NCBI GenBank assembly: GCA_017403155.1
Contig: JAFQOP010000012.1
Coordinates: 1-64,000 of the forward strand
Direction of reading: 5' to 3'
Length of the DNA: 64,000 bases
From: Clostridia bacterium
GTDB lineage: Bacteria > Bacillota > Clostridia > Oscillospirales > CAG-272
Shown here: piece after piece, positions 63,999 to 64,000 of the stretch
How the letters are laid out: each line of letters opens with the position of its first letter
Position numbering within the stretch: position 1 is the first letter of the stretch
Program-made: the position numbers and the translations under genes
Notes under the pieces: model-generated
Database searches by the model: none
What the model was told of the DNA's origin: nothing
The model's input: only the letters and a program-made list of their open reading frames with translations

Positions 63999-64000
63999 AT

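Overview
The window comes from a mid-GC, endospore-forming member of the Clostridia (Bacillota), probably an anaerobic, gut-type Oscillospirales-like lineage. The evidence is a GPR spore protease, a SigH-like sigma factor, a small Amidase_3 (CwlD-like) enzyme, a T-box ahead of thrS, strong SigA-type promoters with 17-18 nt spacers, TIGR03960/TIGR03936 radical SAM partners, DUF421-DUF4363, DUF4364, MecA-, QueT- and NfnAB-type genes, and many Cys-anchored lipoproteins. The exact taxon cannot be fixed from the sequence alone.

Layout. 1-242 is the promoter and leader of a 16S rRNA operon that runs off the left edge on the minus strand. 321-18864 is mostly housekeeping on the minus strand: radical SAM proteins, a degenerate P-type-ATPase-like membrane protein, rlmB, a sigma factor, an orphan peptide-binding lipoprotein, the ribosome-assembly GTPases obgE and der, a DUF512 protein and cysS, with gpr on the plus strand. 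19127-24910 holds two FtsK/SpoIIIE motors in tandem. The first is a membrane FtsK with a 42-bp tandem repeat in its linker. The second lacks membrane segments and carries an N-terminal DJ-1/PfpI domain, which is the most unusual gene here. 24954-34590 has a zinc-ribbon protein, an amidase, a TtcA-like enzyme, two leucine-rich-repeat lipoproteins, an HPr-like protein without the catalytic His, T-box-thrS and a mutarotase. 34642-44970 carries a CyuA-like enzyme, miaA, a MATE exporter, a QueG-like protein, plsY, tsaE-tsaB-rpiB, a MecA-like adaptor, queT behind a candidate preQ1 leader and a HAD phosphatase.

45106-59934 starts with tRNA-Arg(CCG). It is followed by a tightly packed cluster of a membrane protein, a MoxR AAA+ ATPase, a DUF58 protein, two membrane vWA proteins and a lipoprotein, and then a 1699-residue lipoprotein. 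By analogy with MoxR-vWA (Bat-like) systems, this could be a chaperone machine that works on envelope proteins. 59935-60256 is non-coding and holds a terminator, a second structured hairpin and a palindromic repeat element. 60257-62531 encodes NfnB and NfnA, the electron-bifurcating ferredoxin:NADP oxidoreductase pair. 62728-63819 is a CRISPR array with 36-bp repeats and 30-bp spacers. It is read on the minus strand from a leader promoter near 63920. A degenerate repeat marks its distal (left) end. A gene fragment at the right edge looks like the end of csn2, which would make this a type II-A locus with its effector genes outside the window.
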